48,592 nucleotides of DNA from Ectothiorhodospira magna (GTDB taxonomy: Bacteria; Pseudomonadota; Gammaproteobacteria; Ectothiorhodospirales; Ectothiorhodospiraceae): contig NZ_FOFO01000024.1 of assembly GCF_900110965.1 (NCBI RefSeq), forward strand, positions 1-48,592. The letters are read 5' to 3'. Below, piece after piece: positions 1-10,831 of this stretch. Below the pieces are notes generated by a model. It was not told where the DNA came from and did not search any database. It saw only the letters and a list, made by a program, of their open reading frames with translations. The stretch's first letter is position 1. Every line of letters begins with the position of its first letter. Both the position numbers and the translations under genes were made by a program.

Positions 1-140
1 GGTATCCGTTGCCCGGATTCGCCAAAATCACCACAAAATACCCTGATCTCACGGCTACTGGCGCTCGCAGCGTGAGGGAAATTCGGAAACTTCAGTTTCT
101 ATCATAAATCCGTGTTAAATGATTGATGGAGTGCAGCAAC

Positions 141-914
141 ATGACCCTCTTTGATGCGCTTGGTTTCCGATGGGACAGATCGGCGGTGCCGACGACAGTA
201 CCGACGCACTCGCTTGAGCGGGTCTGCTTCCGCTTTCACAAGATGTTGCCTGAGTTTGTCTGGGATGCTTCGGTGCTCGAAGGCAACCCTTTAACCTTTC
301 CCGAGATCAAGACCCTGTTAGATGGCGTGACTGTCGGAGGACGGAAGATTTCCGATCAAGAGCAAATTCTGAACCTCGCGGAAAGCTCCAAGCGCCTGCT
401 GACGATAGTCAAGAGTGGTCAGTTCTCTCTGACCAAGAATGTGTTCATCGAACTGAACGGCATTGTCGTTCGCAAGGAAGCCTTGGAATGGGGCATATTC
501 CGTGGCGAAGGGCAAGAGACGAACTACACCCCGGATGTGGGCCTCGGCGAGCGTGGGCGCTACACGCCGTTGCCGACACTACCCGGCGCACCGGAACTGA
601 ACCGAGTGTTCAACGAAGGCGTGACAGCACTACAAGAGTGCGAACCATTTGAACGTGCAACGGCTTTCTTTCTGTTCGGCACGTTGCAGCAATTTTTCTT
701 CGATGGCAACAAGCGCACCTCGCGCTTCATGATGAACGGTGTGCTCATGTCGCATGGTATCGACGCGATCAGCGTGCCAGCGGCCAAAGTACAAGAGTTC
801 AACGAGAAGATGGTGCGCTTCTATCTCTCGAAGGACGCCACGGAGATGATGGATTTCCTCGCCGGATGCCACCCGGATGCAGAGGCAATTCTTCCTCCAC
901 CAGAAAAGCTATGA
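141..914 (+). CDS. Fic-domain protein with substituted catalytic His
   Basis: Fic-fold protein of 257 aa. Fic enzymes typically transfer AMP or a related group to target proteins. The active-site loop at about residues 184-192 reads QFFFDGNKR, which fits HxFx(D/E)GN(G/K)R except that the catalytic His is Gln. Near residue 47 SVLEGN resembles the inhibitory-helix motif with its Glu. ATG 141 was chosen because GGAG at 128-131 lies 9 nt upstream; ATG 126 and TTG 123 are in-frame alternatives. The gene stands alone, convergent with ssb, without a visible antitoxin, and looks richer in A+T than its neighbours, suggesting acquisition. Fold call is fairly sure; activity and targets are unknown. Confidence 0.8.
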   Translation: MTLFDALGFRWDRSAVPTTVPTHSLERVCFRFHKMLPEFVWDASVLEGNPLTFPEIKTLLDGVTVGGRKISDQEQILNLAESSKRLLTIVKSGQFSLTKNVFIELNGIVVRKEALEWGIFRGEGQETNYTPDVGLGERGRYTPLPTLPGAPELNRVFNEGVTALQECEPFERATAFFLFGTLQQFFFDGNKRTSRFMMNGVLMSHGIDAISVPAAKVQEFNEKMVRFYLSKDATEMMDFLAGCHPDAEAILPPPEKL

Positions 915-950
915 ATCCGTCTCAATCACGGAAATCGGATAGCCAATAAG

Positions 951-974
951 AATAGCCCGCTACTGCGGGCTATT
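951..974. terminator. Bidirectional terminator between fic and ssb
   Basis: A perfect 10-bp inverted repeat (AATAGCCCGC / GCGGGCTATT) with a 4-nt loop TACT lies between the convergent ends of the Fic gene and ssb. T-rich tracts follow on both strands, so it can serve both genes. Confidence 0.8.
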
Positions 975-1010
975 TATTAATTTATTCGACATTTCCGACT
1001 TTAGTGGAAT

Positions 1011-1502
1011 CTAAAACGGAATATCGTCCTCGAAATCTTCTTGTGCCGGGCGATTGGATGAAGCAACCGGGGCCGGGGCTGGGGCTTGCCGGGGGGCTGG
1101 GGCTGGTCTGCCGTCATCATGATGGGGGCTGCTGCGCTGGCTGCCAAACTCGGTGGAACTGCCTCCGCTGCGACCGCCCAGCATCTGCATTTCATTGACC
1201 ACGATCTCGGTGGTATAGCGCTTGATACCGTCTTTTTCCCATTCCCGGGTCTGCAGGCGACCCTCCACATAAATCTGGGAACCCTTGCGTAGATATTCAC
1301 CGGTGATTTCCGCCAGACGCCCGAAGAACACCAGGCGGTGCCACTCGGTGCGTTCGGTCCAGTCATTGGTCTGCTTGTCCTTCCAGCGTTCCGCGGTCGC
1401 CAGGCTCACGTTGGCCACAGCGGCCCCACTGGGCATGTATTTCACGTCCGGGTCATTGCCCAGATTGCCGATGAGGATGACCTTGTTGATGCCTTTCGCC
1501 AT
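1011..1502 (-). CDS. ssb: Single-stranded DNA-binding protein
   Basis: SSB, 163 aa. It binds single-stranded DNA as an OB-fold tetramer in replication, recombination and repair and recruits partners through its C-terminal tip. The N-terminus [15 protein letters not shown] is the classic OB-fold start; a Pro/Ala/Gln-rich linker follows; the protein ends in the acidic tip DFEDDIPF. Start ATG 1502 has AGGAGC upstream (7-nt spacing); the frame extends further but lacks support. It lies downstream of uvrA on the same strand with a gap of about 150 nt, in which a TACAAT-like -10 could drive it separately. In E. coli uvrA and ssb are divergent instead. Confidence 0.97.
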   Translation of the reverse strand: MAKGINKVILIGNLGNDPDVKYMPSGAAVANVSLATAERWKDKQTNDWTERTEWHRLVFFGRLAEITGEYLRKGSQIYVEGRLQTREWEKDGIKRYTTEIVVNEMQMLGGRSGGSSTEFGSQRSSPHHDDGRPAPAPRQAPAPAPVASSNRPAQEDFEDDIPF

Positions 1503-1656
1503 GAGATCGCTCCTGAAAACAGAAATCGTCCATTGTATCTTGATTGTGGGGGGCAAGGCTGGAATTTATCCATCCGCCCACCAGAGAATAGCCTGTCTAC
1601 AGGCCGATGTGGGCGTTCGGGTACTTCGCCGACTTACCCTTAAGGACCGTATTCGA

Positions 1657-4494
1657 TCACACGACGGGGGCCAGCGCCAGCATCGGCGCCAGAAAACGCC
1701 CTGTGTATGATCGGGGTTCGGCAACAACCTGCTCTGGCGTCCCCGTGGCAATGATTTCGCCACCCCCTCCTCCCCCTTCCGGCCCCAGATCAATGAGCCA
1801 GTCCGCTGTTTTGATCACATCCAGATTATGCTCGATCACCACCACCGTGTTGCCGTGATCCCGCAGACGATGCAACACCTTGAGCAATTGTTCCACATCA
1901 TGAAAATGCAGCCCGGTGGTGGGCTCGTCGAGGATATACAGGGTGCGACCGGTATCCCGCTTTGACAGCTCCCGCGCCAGCTTCACCCGCTGGGCCTCGC
2001 CGCCGGACAAGGTGGTGGCATTTTGCCCCAACTGAATGTAGGACAGCCCTACATCCATCAGGGTTTCCAGTTTGCGTCGCAGGGCCGGCACCGCCTGGAA
2101 AAACGCCAGGGCATCCTCCACCGTCATGTCCAGCACGTCATGAATGGTGTTGCCCTTGTAACGAATCTCCAGAGTCTCCCGGTTGTAGCGCTTGCCCTTG
2201 CAGACATCACAGGGCACATAGATATCCGGCAGAAAATGCATCTCTACCTTGATGACCCCGTCCCCCTGACAGGCCTCGCAACGGCCACCTTTTACGTTGA
2301 ATGAAAAACGCCCCGGCGCATAACCTCGTGAACGGGCTTCCGGTACCCCGGAAAACAATTCACGGATGGGGGTGAACAGCCCGGTGTAGGTGGCAGGATT
2401 GGAACGGGGGGTGCGACCAATGGGGCTTTGGTCGATATCGACCACCTTGTCGAACAGTTCTGCGCCTTCCAGGGCCACATAAGGGGCCGGCTGTTCACCG
2501 GCACGGTTGATGCGCAAGGCCATCACCCGGTAGAGGGTGTCGTTGATCAGGGTGGATTTACCGGAACCGGATACCCCGGTAATGCAGGTGAACAGCCCCA
2601 CCGGGATGGACAGATCCACATCACGCAGGTTATTGCCGCTGGCGCCCCGGATGACCAGTTGGCGCGCCGGGTCCACCGGATGCCGCCGGGCAGGCACCTG
2701 GATCCGGCGCTGCCCGGACAGGTACTGCCCCGTCAGGGAATCCTGGGTACGGCTGACCGCTTCCGGGGTGCCCTGGGCGACGATGCGCCCCCCGTGACGA
2801 CCCGCTCCCGGACCGATGTCCACCACATGATCTGCCCGCCGGATGGCGTCTTCATCGTGTTCCACCACAATCACCGTATTGCCCAGATCCCGCAGATAGG
2901 TCAGGGTATTGAGCAGGCGTTCGTTGTCCCGCTGATGCAGGCCGATGGATGGCTCGTCCAGGATATACATGACCCCCACCAGACCGGCGCCAATCTGGGA
3001 AGCCAGCCGGATACGTTGGGCCTCGCCGCCGGACAGGGTATCCGCCGATCGGTCCAGGGTGAGGTAATCCAGCCCCACGTTCACCAGAAAATCCAGCCGG
3101 GCCACAATCTCCCTGACAATCCTCTCGGCGATCTTGCCCTGCTTGCCGGGCAGGGACAGGTTCTGGAAAAAGTGCCGGGCGGTGCCGATGGGTAGATGGG
3201 TCAGGGCCGGCAGGGTGTGGTCGCCGATGAACACATGACGGGCGGTCCGGTTCAGGCGCGTACCCTGGCAGTCCGGACAGGGATGCAGGGCACGGTACTT
3301 GGCCAGTTCCTCCCGTACAGCGCTGGAATCCGTCTCCCGGTAGCGCCGTTCCAGATTGGGAATGATCCCTTCAAAGGGCTGGGAGGAGCGGGAAATCCGC
3401 CCCCGCTCATTGTGATATTCAAATTCGATCCGGGTGCCACCGCTGCCGTGGAGCACCACCTGGCGAATGGATGGGTCCAGGGACTGAAAAGGCGCTTCAA
3501 TATCAAAATCGTAATGCCGCGCCAGACTCTGGATCATCTGGAAATAATAAGCGTTGCGACGATCCCACCCCCGCACCGCTCCACCGGCCAGGCTCAGCCG
3601 TGGATGGGCCACCACCCGTTCCGGGTCGAAGAACTGTTGCACGCCCAGCCCGTCACAGGTGGGGCAGGCCCCCGTGGGGCTATTAAAGGAAAACAGCCGC
3701 GGCTCCAGTGTTGGAATGGCATAGCCGCAGATCGGGCAGGCAAACCGGGAGGAAAACACCAGGGGCGCCCGCTCCGGGGCCTCCAGCCAGACCACCAAAG
3801 CCATGCCCTCGGAAAGGTTCAGGGCGGTTTCCAGGGATTCTGCCAGACGTACCCGGATATCATCCCGCACCCGGAAACGGTCCACCACCACCTCGATGGT
3901 GTGCTTGCGCCGAGGCTCCAGTTTGGGCAGATCTTCCAGTTCCACCACTTCACCGTCGATGCGGGCGCGCAGATAACCCTGGGTCCGCAACCCTTCCAGC
4001 ACGTTCAGATGCTCTCCCTTGCGCCCCTGGATCACAGGGGCCAGCAACATGAGCTTTTCCCCTTCGGGCAGCGCCATCACCTGATCCACCATCTGACTGA
4101 CGGTCTGGGCCTCAAGACTGGTGTCGTGATCGGGACAGCGGGGAATACCTGCACGAGCAAACAACAGGCGCAGGTAGTCATAGATTTCGGTGATGGTTCC
4201 CACGGTGGAGCGCGGATTATGGGATGTGGTCTTTTGTTCGATGGAAATTGCCGGGGACAGGCCCTCGATATGATCCACGTCCGGCTTTTCCATCACCGAT
4301 AAAAACTGCCGGGCATAGGCGGACAGGGATTCCACATAGCGGCGCTGCCCTTCGGCAAAAAGGGTGTCGAAGGCCAGGGAGGATTTGCCGGAACCAGACA
4401 CGCCGGTAATCACGATCAACCGATCCCTGGGCAGGGTCAGATCCACATTCTGCAGGTTGTGGGTGCGGGCACCACGGATGAGGATATGTTCCAT
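1657..4494 (-). CDS. uvrA: UvrABC excinuclease subunit A
   Basis: Damage-recognition ATPase of nucleotide excision repair, 945 aa, close to the usual length of about 940. It starts [16 protein letters not shown] as in the family. There are two ABC modules: Walker [10 protein letters not shown] near the N-terminus and GVSGSGKST in the second half, each with an LSGGEAQR signature ([12 protein letters not shown] and [12 protein letters not shown]). CxxC pairs for zinc are seen (CPICGY, CPTCDG, CEACQG, CDVCKG). Its start lies one base after the DUF3108 stop, so it is probably cotranscribed with the purMN group. No LexA-type box (CTG-N10-CAG) was seen at its start. Confidence 0.98.
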   Translation of the reverse strand: MEHILIRGARTHNLQNVDLTLPRDRLIVITGVSGSGKSSLAFDTLFAEGQRRYVESLSAYARQFLSVMEKPDVDHIEGLSPAISIEQKTTSHNPRSTVGTITEIYDYLRLLFARAGIPRCPDHDTSLEAQTVSQMVDQVMALPEGEKLMLLAPVIQGRKGEHLNVLEGLRTQGYLRARIDGEVVELEDLPKLEPRRKHTIEVVVDRFRVRDDIRVRLAESLETALNLSEGMALVVWLEAPERAPLVFSSRFACPICGYAIPTLEPRLFSFNSPTGACPTCDGLGVQQFFDPERVVAHPRLSLAGGAVRGWDRRNAYYFQMIQSLARHYDFDIEAPFQSLDPSIRQVVLHGSGGTRIEFEYHNERGRISRSSQPFEGIIPNLERRYRETDSSAVREELAKYRALHPCPDCQGTRLNRTARHVFIGDHTLPALTHLPIGTARHFFQNLSLPGKQGKIAERIVREIVARLDFLVNVGLDYLTLDRSADTLSGGEAQRIRLASQIGAGLVGVMYILDEPSIGLHQRDNERLLNTLTYLRDLGNTVIVVEHDEDAIRRADHVVDIGPGAGRHGGRIVAQGTPEAVSRTQDSLTGQYLSGQRRIQVPARRHPVDPARQLVIRGASGNNLRDVDLSIPVGLFTCITGVSGSGKSTLINDTLYRVMALRINRAGEQPAPYVALEGAELFDKVVDIDQSPIGRTPRSNPATYTGLFTPIRELFSGVPEARSRGYAPGRFSFNVKGGRCEACQGDGVIKVEMHFLPDIYVPCDVCKGKRYNRETLEIRYKGNTIHDVLDMTVEDALAFFQAVPALRRKLETLMDVGLSYIQLGQNATTLSGGEAQRVKLARELSKRDTGRTLYILDEPTTGLHFHDVEQLLKVLHRLRDHGNTVVVIEHNLDVIKTADWLIDLGPEGGGGGGEIIATGTPEQVVAEPRSYTGRFLAPMLALAPVV

Positions 4495-4495
4495 A

Positions 4496-5293
4496 TCAGC
4501 GGCTATCGTGCCACTCCACCGACTCGATGGTCAGCACCAGACGCTCACCGTCTTCGAGCTGCTCCAGACGTACCGGCAGATAGTTAAGGCGAGGGGCAAA
4601 CCAGGTACTGACCGTGGTGTCCCGTTCTTCGTTATGACGTGTCACTGGAATGGCTTCCAGCCGACCCATGGGGGTGTCGATGATTTCAGGTTCTCCCACT
4701 GTGAATGCATAGGTGCGGATGCGATTGGGTTCGACGATGGTTTCGGTGAACTCCCGCTGGCCGCGCCATACGTCATGGATCATGGAAAGTTGCAGGGCAA
4801 AGCGGTCGATGGCCCGGTCGGGAATGTCCAGTGTGAAGGCCTGGCCATTATGGGTGCCACTGGCGGTCAGGGTCTCCCAGTCAAAACGAATGTCAGTGCG
4901 CCGGTCCCGACTGGCGCCGGTGTGACTGTAGAGGTATTCCTCGCTGCGCAGTCCGGCAGGGGTCATGCGCAGGATACTCTGTTCGATAATTTCGTCGCTG
5001 CGCACCCAGGACAGCATCCCGGTAGGCCGGACTCTGGCCCGGTAGCGCAGACGGTCCCCCTCCCGGGTCAGGGTGATCCGGGCCACCACTGACAGTCCCA
5101 TTTTCTGCGCCCGGTATTCTGCCGTATAGGAGGGCGGAACAAAGGGCAGGGTCTGGGCCTGGGCAGTGGGGATCAGCGCCAGAGCCAGCAGGACAGCCAG
5201 CACCAGCGGGATCACCGATGGCCATCGGCGACGATGCCGGTCACTGGTCTGCGATGGGTAATTCAAGCGGGGCCTGTAAGGGGTGTTCATCAA
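4496..5293 (-). CDS. DUF3108 secreted protein
   Basis: DUF3108 family protein, about 265 aa, function unknown. An Arg-rich N-terminal stretch followed by a hydrophobic segment ([20 protein letters not shown], about residues 27-46) reads as a signal peptide, cleaved after AQA. The mature part is a mostly beta domain with conserved-looking [14 protein letters not shown] and [16 protein letters not shown]. The first ATG overlaps the 3' end of purN by 53 nt; an internal GTG at 5215 would remove the basic n-region, so the longer form is preferred. DUF3108 genes next to purN are a known arrangement. Likely periplasmic or outer-membrane associated. Confidence 0.85.
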   Translation of the reverse strand: MMNTPYRPRLNYPSQTSDRHRRRWPSVIPLVLAVLLALALIPTAQAQTLPFVPPSYTAEYRAQKMGLSVVARITLTREGDRLRYRARVRPTGMLSWVRSDEIIEQSILRMTPAGLRSEEYLYSHTGASRDRRTDIRFDWETLTASGTHNGQAFTLDIPDRAIDRFALQLSMIHDVWRGQREFTETIVEPNRIRTYAFTVGEPEIIDTPMGRLEAIPVTRHNEERDTTVSTWFAPRLNYLPVRLEQLEDGERLVLTIESVEWHDSR

Positions 5294-5903
5294 ACCATAC
5301 CTGTCCGTTGCAAAGTGTCAGCCGACCCTGACAGAACCACTGGACCACCTGGGGATAGGCCCGATGTTCCTGTTGCTGTACCCGCGCTGCCAGGGTCTGC
5401 GGGGTGTCATCGGGCAGGACGGGTACGCGAGCCTGCCCGATGACCGGCCCGCCATCCAGTTCTGTATTGACGAAATGGATACTGCAGCCATGCTGTTGGA
5501 CACCCGCTTCCAGGGCGCGTTCATGGGTATGAAGGCCACGAAAGTCCGGCAACAGGGAAGGATGGATATTGATCAGGCGGCCTTGGTAATGGGTCACAAA
5601 GGCCGGGGTGAGTACCCGCATGAATCCGGCCAGCACCACCAGATCCGGTTGATGCAGGTCTATGGCTGTCATCAGTGCCCGATCAAAGGTGTCCCGGTCG
5701 GGGAAGTCCCGGTGATTGATCACCTGGGCCGGGATCCGGGCGCGATCGGCCCGGTCCAGTCCAGCCACCTGGGGGCGGTTGCTGATCACGGCGCGGATCT
5801 GGCCCTGGATGCGACCCTCGGCCACTCCATCAATCAACGCTTGCAGGTTGGTGCCGGAACCGGAGATGAGCACCACGATGCCGGGCAATGGGTGTGGCTT
5901 CAT
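5241..5903 (-). CDS. purN: Phosphoribosylglycinamide formyltransferase
   Basis: GAR transformylase, 220 aa; transfers a formyl group from 10-formyl-THF to GAR in purine synthesis. Visible motifs are the phosphate-binding ISGSGTNLQALI near the N-terminus, the catalytic Asn and His in NIHPSLLPDFRG, and the Asp in ELDGGP. Its ATG overlaps the purM stop by one base (TGATG), so the two are translationally coupled, as in many gammaproteobacteria. Confidence 0.97.
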   Translation of the reverse strand: MKPHPLPGIVVLISGSGTNLQALIDGVAEGRIQGQIRAVISNRPQVAGLDRADRARIPAQVINHRDFPDRDTFDRALMTAIDLHQPDLVVLAGFMRVLTPAFVTHYQGRLINIHPSLLPDFRGLHTHERALEAGVQQHGCSIHFVNTELDGGPVIGQARVPVLPDDTPQTLAARVQQQEHRAYPQVVQWFCQGRLTLCNGQVWFDEHPLQAPLELPIADQ

Positions 5904-6958
5904 CAGCGGGTCAGCTCCACACGGGCTTCCCCATCACCGGCGGCAATGGTGCCCAGACGCCAACTGTCAATACCTGCCTGGGCCATCAGGGTCTCGGTGG
6001 CGGTCACGGCACTCTCTGGCAGCACCAGAATCATCCCCACACCGCAGTTGAAGGTCCGCAACATCTCCCGCGCCTCGATACCACCGGCCTGCTGCAGCCA
6101 CTCAAATACCGGCGGTCTTGGCCAGGCCTGGGGGTCTATGTGTGCCACGGTGCCGGCGGGCATCACCCGGGGCAGATTCTCCAAAATGCCGCCGCCGGTG
6201 ATGTGGGCCAGAGCATGGACAGGCTGCTGGCCCAGCAGTTCAAGCAGGGGTTTGACATAAATGCGGGTGGGGGCCATCAGGGCATCCCCCAGGGTCACGT
6301 CGCCGCAGGGGCTGTCCAGATCCGCGCCGGTGATCTCCAGCAGACGGCGGATCAGGGAATAACCATTGGCATGGGGACCGGAAGCCGCCAGACCCAGCAG
6401 AACATCTCCCGGACGAACCTGACTGCCGTCGATGATACGGGCCTTTTCCACAATACCCACGGCAAAGCCGGCCAGGTCATATTCGCCGGGTGCGTACATG
6501 CCGGGCATCTCGGCAGTCTCACCGCCCACCAGGGCGCAGCCACTCTGGGTGCAGCCATCGGCGATGCCTTTGACCACATCGGCGGCGGTATCCACATCCA
6601 GGCTGCCGGTGGCGTAATAGTCGAGGAAGAACAAAGGCTCGGCACCCTGAACGATGATGTCGTTCACGCACATGCCCACCAGGTCGATGCCGATGGTGTC
6701 ATGGCGGCCCAGTTGCTGGGCCAGCTTGAGCTTGGTGCCTACGCCGTCGGTGCCGGACACCAGGACCGGTTCCTTGTAGTCTGCGATGGGCAACTGGAAC
6801 AGGGCGCCAAAACCGCCCAGGCCCGCCATCACACCGGGGCGGTGGGTCCGCTGGGCGTGGGGCTTGATACGGGCCACCAGGGCATTGCCCGCATCGATGT
6901 CCACGCCGGCATCACGGTAGCTAAGACCTGGGGTGGCGGAAATATGTTTATGGGCCAT
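5903..6958 (-). CDS. purM: Phosphoribosylformylglycinamidine cyclo-ligase
   Basis: AIR synthetase, 351 aa; converts FGAM plus ATP to AIR. The N-terminus [17 protein letters not shown] and the motifs [32 protein letters not shown] and [13 protein letters not shown] identify it clearly; the length is typical. It is the first gene of a minus-strand run purM-purN-DUF3108-uvrA, divergent from the DUF2066 gene, with a candidate promoter at 7056-7085. Confidence 0.98.
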   Translation of the reverse strand: MAHKHISATPGLSYRDAGVDIDAGNALVARIKPHAQRTHRPGVMAGLGGFGALFQLPIADYKEPVLVSGTDGVGTKLKLAQQLGRHDTIGIDLVGMCVNDIIVQGAEPLFFLDYYATGSLDVDTAADVVKGIADGCTQSGCALVGGETAEMPGMYAPGEYDLAGFAVGIVEKARIIDGSQVRPGDVLLGLAASGPHANGYSLIRRLLEITGADLDSPCGDVTLGDALMAPTRIYVKPLLELLGQQPVHALAHITGGGILENLPRVMPAGTVAHIDPQAWPRPPVFEWLQQAGGIEAREMLRTFNCGVGMILVLPESAVTATETLMAQAGIDSWRLGTIAAGDGEARVELTR

Positions 6959-7055
6959 GGAAACTCTATCACCATAAAGAGGGGGAGCAACGGACCCATT
7001 CGGGCCGTGCTGTCGTTGTGGCGGTTTGTGCCGGGCCTGGACCCAGGATAGGCGC

Positions 7056-7085
7056 AGGATATTTGTGTTATTTTAACAGGTCCAA
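7056..7085 (-). promoter_or_regulatory. Candidate sigma-70 promoter of purM
   Basis: On the minus strand TTGGAC (7085-7080) and TATCCT (7061-7056) are separated by 18 nt, giving a leader of roughly 90 nt before purM. Hexamer matches are moderate; assigned by eye. Confidence 0.35.
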
Positions 7086-7225
7086 CCCGATGCCCACAGC
7101 ACTGGTGATCACGCCCCCAGGTATTGATGGCTGTGCAAAGGGGCGCCGGTTGTCCGCATCCCCGAAGGATGTGGGCTGTGCGACCCGGTCAACGGATCTG
7201 TCAAGGTTCTGTTTTTGGAGCGTTT

Positions 7226-8290
7226 ATGGCCGTTTTCGTCTCTTTGCCCCGCCAGCGCGTCCGGTTATCTCTGTTGCTGCTCCTGCTGGCTGGCCCGCTC
7301 ATGGGTGCAGAACCGCCGGCCAATCTGCTGGAAGCAGAGGTGGCCGTCACAACCCGTGACGCGCCAGAGCGCACCCAAGCCCTGGGCAAGGCCATGGCCC
7401 AGGTGGTGGTACGGCTCACCGGTCAGCGGGACATGGCCAATGATGATCGGGTGGCTGATCTGCTGGCCCAGGCGCCCCGCCATGTGCAGCAATACCGTTA
7501 TCTGGAAGATCCGGACTTGGCCCAGTTGCTTTGGGTCCGGTTTGATGGTGTGGCCGTGATTCAGCACCTGCGGGCCGCCGGACTGCCGGTATGGTCCGGT
7601 GACCGGCCTGCCCTGCTGGTCTGGCTGGGGGTCCAGGAGGACCAGGGGCGGCAGCTGGTGGCGGCTGCCGACCGGCATCCGGTACGCACGGCGCTGGAGC
7701 GTACTGCCTGGGAACGGGGATTGCCCCTGTTGTTTCCCCTGATGGATCTGGAAGATCAGCGTCGGGTGGGGCTTGCCGATGTGATGGGGGGATTCCACGA
7801 GCCGCTGCTGGAGGCCTCCCGCCGCTACAGCCCCGGCGGCGTCCTGGTGGTGCGGGTACTGCCCTCGGGTACCCATTGGCTGGCCCGTATGCAGTTGTTT
7901 ACCGGCGAGACCTGGCACCAATGGGAGGCGTCGGACCCAACGCCGGCAATGGCCGTGTCCGCCGCCTTGCATCAAGTGGCCGATGACCTGGGTCGCCGTC
8001 TGGCCAGGGCCGGCAGCGCACCTCTGGCCCAGGATGGGGTCCTGATCAGTGTAAGCGGTGTGGCATCTTTGGCGGATTATCTGCGGGTGGCCGGCTATTT
8101 GGGGAACATGCCCGTGGTATCCCATCTGCGGCCCCATGGGGTACTGCCGGATCGAAGTGTGTTTCGGGTTCAGTTGCAGGGTGATGCCCATGATCTGGTT
8201 CAGGCCGTCCGGCTTGGTACCACCCTGGTGCCCGAGTCCGGGGGTGATCCGGCTCAGGGTATGGACACCATTGGATTCAGGTTGCCCTAG
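7226..8290 (+). CDS. DUF2066 exported protein
   Basis: DUF2066 family protein of 354 aa, function unknown. ATG 7226 has GGAG at 7217-7220 (5-nt spacing); the frame is open further upstream without support. The N-terminus has basic residues then LSLLLLLLAGPLMGA, a signal peptide. The mature part begins EPPANLLEAEVAV and contains ALGKAMAQVVVRLTGQRD, typical of the family. It is followed by, and overlaps by one base, the CDP-alcohol phosphatidyltransferase gene, with hda next; this DUF2066 - phosphatidyltransferase - hda order is familiar in gammaproteobacteria. Likely periplasmic. Confidence 0.85.
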   Translation: MAVFVSLPRQRVRLSLLLLLLAGPLMGAEPPANLLEAEVAVTTRDAPERTQALGKAMAQVVVRLTGQRDMANDDRVADLLAQAPRHVQQYRYLEDPDLAQLLWVRFDGVAVIQHLRAAGLPVWSGDRPALLVWLGVQEDQGRQLVAAADRHPVRTALERTAWERGLPLLFPLMDLEDQRRVGLADVMGGFHEPLLEASRRYSPGGVLVVRVLPSGTHWLARMQLFTGETWHQWEASDPTPAMAVSAALHQVADDLGRRLARAGSAPLAQDGVLISVSGVASLADYLRVAGYLGNMPVVSHLRPHGVLPDRSVFRVQLQGDAHDLVQAVRLGTTLVPESGGDPAQGMDTIGFRLP

Positions 8291-8847
8291 TGAATCTGCG
8301 CCAGCTCCCCAACACCATCACCCTGCTGCGCATTGCGCTGACCGGACCCATCATCTGGGCCCTGGCCACCCATCAATATGTGCTGGTGCTCTGGCTGTTG
8401 CTGGTGGCCGGCCTGTCCGATGGCCTGGATGGCTGGCTGGTCAGGCGATATGGCTGGTACACCCGGCTGGGGGGGTATCTGGACCCCCTGGCAGACAAGA
8501 TTTTGATGATGGGCACCTACTTTACCGTGGCCTGGACCGGCCTGCTGCCCTGGTGGCTGGTGGCTGTGGTGGTGGCCCGGGATCTGATCATCGTATTGGG
8601 CGCCATGGCTTTTCGGGCAATGACCCGTAGCCTGGAAATGCAGCCCTTGTTCATCAGCAAGGCCAACACCTTTTTTCAGATCGTGCTGGTGCTGTCGGTG
8701 ATCGTCAACGCCGGAGTGCTGGCGTTGCCGGTCTGGTATCTGGATGGCCTGCTGCTGCTGGTGCTGTTCACCACCGTGAGCAGTGGTCTGGCCTATGTGT
8801 TGACTTGGGGCCGCAAGGCCTGGATGCACGGGCGTTCGGCCCCGTGA
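8290..8847 (+). CDS. CDP-alcohol phosphatidyltransferase family protein
   Basis: Integral membrane enzyme of 185 aa that joins a CDP-activated lipid to an alcohol in phospholipid synthesis. The family motif D-x2-DG-x2-AR-x8-G-x3-D-x3-D is present as DGLDGWLVRR then GGYLDPLADK, with Val in place of the usual Ala. Several hydrophobic segments (IALTGPIIWALAT, LVLWLLLVAGL, WWLVAVVVARDLIIVLGA, IVLVLSVIVNAGVLALPVW) give a multi-pass protein. GTG start overlaps the previous stop by one base. Related to PgsA; substrate (glycerol-3-phosphate or another alcohol) cannot be decided. Confidence 0.85.
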   Translation: MNLRQLPNTITLLRIALTGPIIWALATHQYVLVLWLLLVAGLSDGLDGWLVRRYGWYTRLGGYLDPLADKILMMGTYFTVAWTGLLPWWLVAVVVARDLIIVLGAMAFRAMTRSLEMQPLFISKANTFFQIVLVLSVIVNAGVLALPVWYLDGLLLLVLFTTVSSGLAYVLTWGRKAWMHGRSAP

Positions 8848-8864
8848 CGGGAGGACATCACCCT

Positions 8865-9581
8865 GTGGGTATGGGAAACGGCATGGCACGTCAGTTGACG
8901 CTGGATGTCACTCTGCGGGACGGGACCGATTTCCAGACCTTTCATCCGGGGGAGCAGGGGGGGCTGACCCTGGAGGCGGTCAGGGGGCTGGCCAGAGGGG
9001 CCGGAGAACGCCAGATTTACCTGTTCGGCGATGCCGGCACAGGCAAAACCCATCTATTGCAGGCCGCCTGTCACGAAGTTGCTGAATGGGGGGGGCGGGT
9101 GGCTTATCTGCCCATGGGCATGACTGCCGGCGGCGGGCCGGATGTGCTTCAGGGTTGGGATGGGGTAGACCTGATCGCCCTGGATGAACTGGACCGGATG
9201 CCCTGGGAGCCGGACCTAGAGCAGGCCCTGTTCAATTTGATCAATGGTGTTCGGGATGCGGGCGGTCGCTTACTGCTGGCCTCCCGCACCGCCCCCCGCC
9301 TCCTGCCGGTGGCCTTGCCGGATCTGGGTTCCCGTCTGTTCTGGGGACCGGTATTTCAGTTGCGCCCCCTGACCGACCCCCAAAAATGCCAGGCCCTGAT
9401 TGCCCGTGCCCGGCAGCGGGGGTTCGATCTGTCACCGGAGGTCTGTGATTATTTATTGCGCCATCACCGCCGGGATCTCCCCTCCTTGATCACCCTTCTG
9501 GAGGCTCTGGATCGGGAGTCCCTGGCGGCTCGCCGCCGGTTGACGGTGCCGTTTGTCAAGCATGTGCTTGATGGCGGTTGA
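8865..9581 (+). CDS. hda: DnaA regulatory inactivator Hda
   Basis: Hda-type AAA+ protein, about 238 aa; with the beta clamp it stimulates ATP hydrolysis by DnaA and so prevents re-initiation. Walker A GDAGTGKTH, Walker B LIALDELD, and an arginine-rich region near LLASRTAPRLLP are visible. The N-terminal RQLTLDVTL is where the clamp-binding QL(S/P)LPL motif sits, but it is a poor match. Start is uncertain: GTG 8865 has GGGAGG about 10 nt upstream; ATG 8871 and ATG 8883 (MARQL) are alternatives, the last fitting family length best. Confidence 0.9.
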   Translation: MGMGNGMARQLTLDVTLRDGTDFQTFHPGEQGGLTLEAVRGLARGAGERQIYLFGDAGTGKTHLLQAACHEVAEWGGRVAYLPMGMTAGGGPDVLQGWDGVDLIALDELDRMPWEPDLEQALFNLINGVRDAGGRLLLASRTAPRLLPVALPDLGSRLFWGPVFQLRPLTDPQKCQALIARARQRGFDLSPEVCDYLLRHHRRDLPSLITLLEALDRESLAARRRLTVPFVKHVLDGG

Positions 9582-9603
9582 GTGTTCCCTCCATTGACCA
9601 CGC

Positions 9604-10311
<708 letters not shown>

Positions 10312-10343
10312 TCATCCTCTTGAGGCCAGTAGGTCGAAGTCCC

Positions 10344-10649
10344 GTGCCCCGCACCCGCTGCCATCCCCGGACCTGTGGTCACCTGCTGCTGGCAGGCCTT
10401 GCCGCGTTGCTGCTGGCAGGTTGCGCCACCCTGGCGCCGGTGCAGGAAATGAGCGACGCCCGTCAGGCGCTGCGGGCAGCCGAGGAAGCCGGCGCTCCCC
10501 TGCGGGTACCCGGCACCTACCAACAGTCCCGTCGCTTGCTGGAGCAGGCGGAGGATAACCTCTCTACCGGTGAATTCCGCCAGGCGCGGCGCAAGGCCAA
10601 TGCGGCCAGGGATCTGGCCATCGAAGCCCGCATCCGGGCTGGTCATTGA
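10344..10649 (+). CDS. DUF4398 lipoprotein
   Basis: Small outer-membrane type lipoprotein, about 101 aa from GTG 10344. A basic n-region and LLLAGLAALLLAGC give a clear lipobox with Cys at about residue 26. The mature part is helical (MSDARQALRAAEEAGAP, QSRRLLEQAEDNLSTGEF, QARRKANAARDLAIEAR), matching DUF4398; role unknown. An earlier in-frame GTG at 10299 would add 15 residues. It is divergent from wrbA. Confidence 0.75.
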   Translation: MPRTRCHPRTCGHLLLAGLAALLLAGCATLAPVQEMSDARQALRAAEEAGAPLRVPGTYQQSRRLLEQAEDNLSTGEFRQARRKANAARDLAIEARIRAGH

Positions 10650-10747
10650 CTCTGGCTGCATCCCTGCGGTCTGGACACTATAACACCCTATCTTTGCCCT
10701 CGACGCCGGTGCGCGGCAAGCCTGTTCCGATCATCTGCCGCCCTGAA

Positions 10748-10769
10748 GGGCGCCTGTCCGGTGGCGCCC
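10748..10769. terminator. Hairpin after the DUF4398 gene
   Basis: GGGCGCC / GGCGCCC with an 8-nt loop. No tight T-tract follows (GTGGTTTTAT comes after 10 more bases), so termination is only a possibility. Confidence 0.3.
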
Positions 10770-10831
10770 CCGGCGCTATTGTGGTTTTATAGGCGGGTTT
10801 TTCCCTCGCAACCACAAGGGTGTCCGGAATC

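Noticed and set aside
1-122. 3' end of an upstream gene at the window start
   Set aside because: Two frames are open for 24 and 36 codons from the edge, too short to tell from chance.
1591-1604. Palindrome GCCTGT-CT-ACAGGC between uvrA and ssb as a LexA box
   Set aside because: LexA needs CTGT-N8-ACAG; here the spacer is 2 nt.
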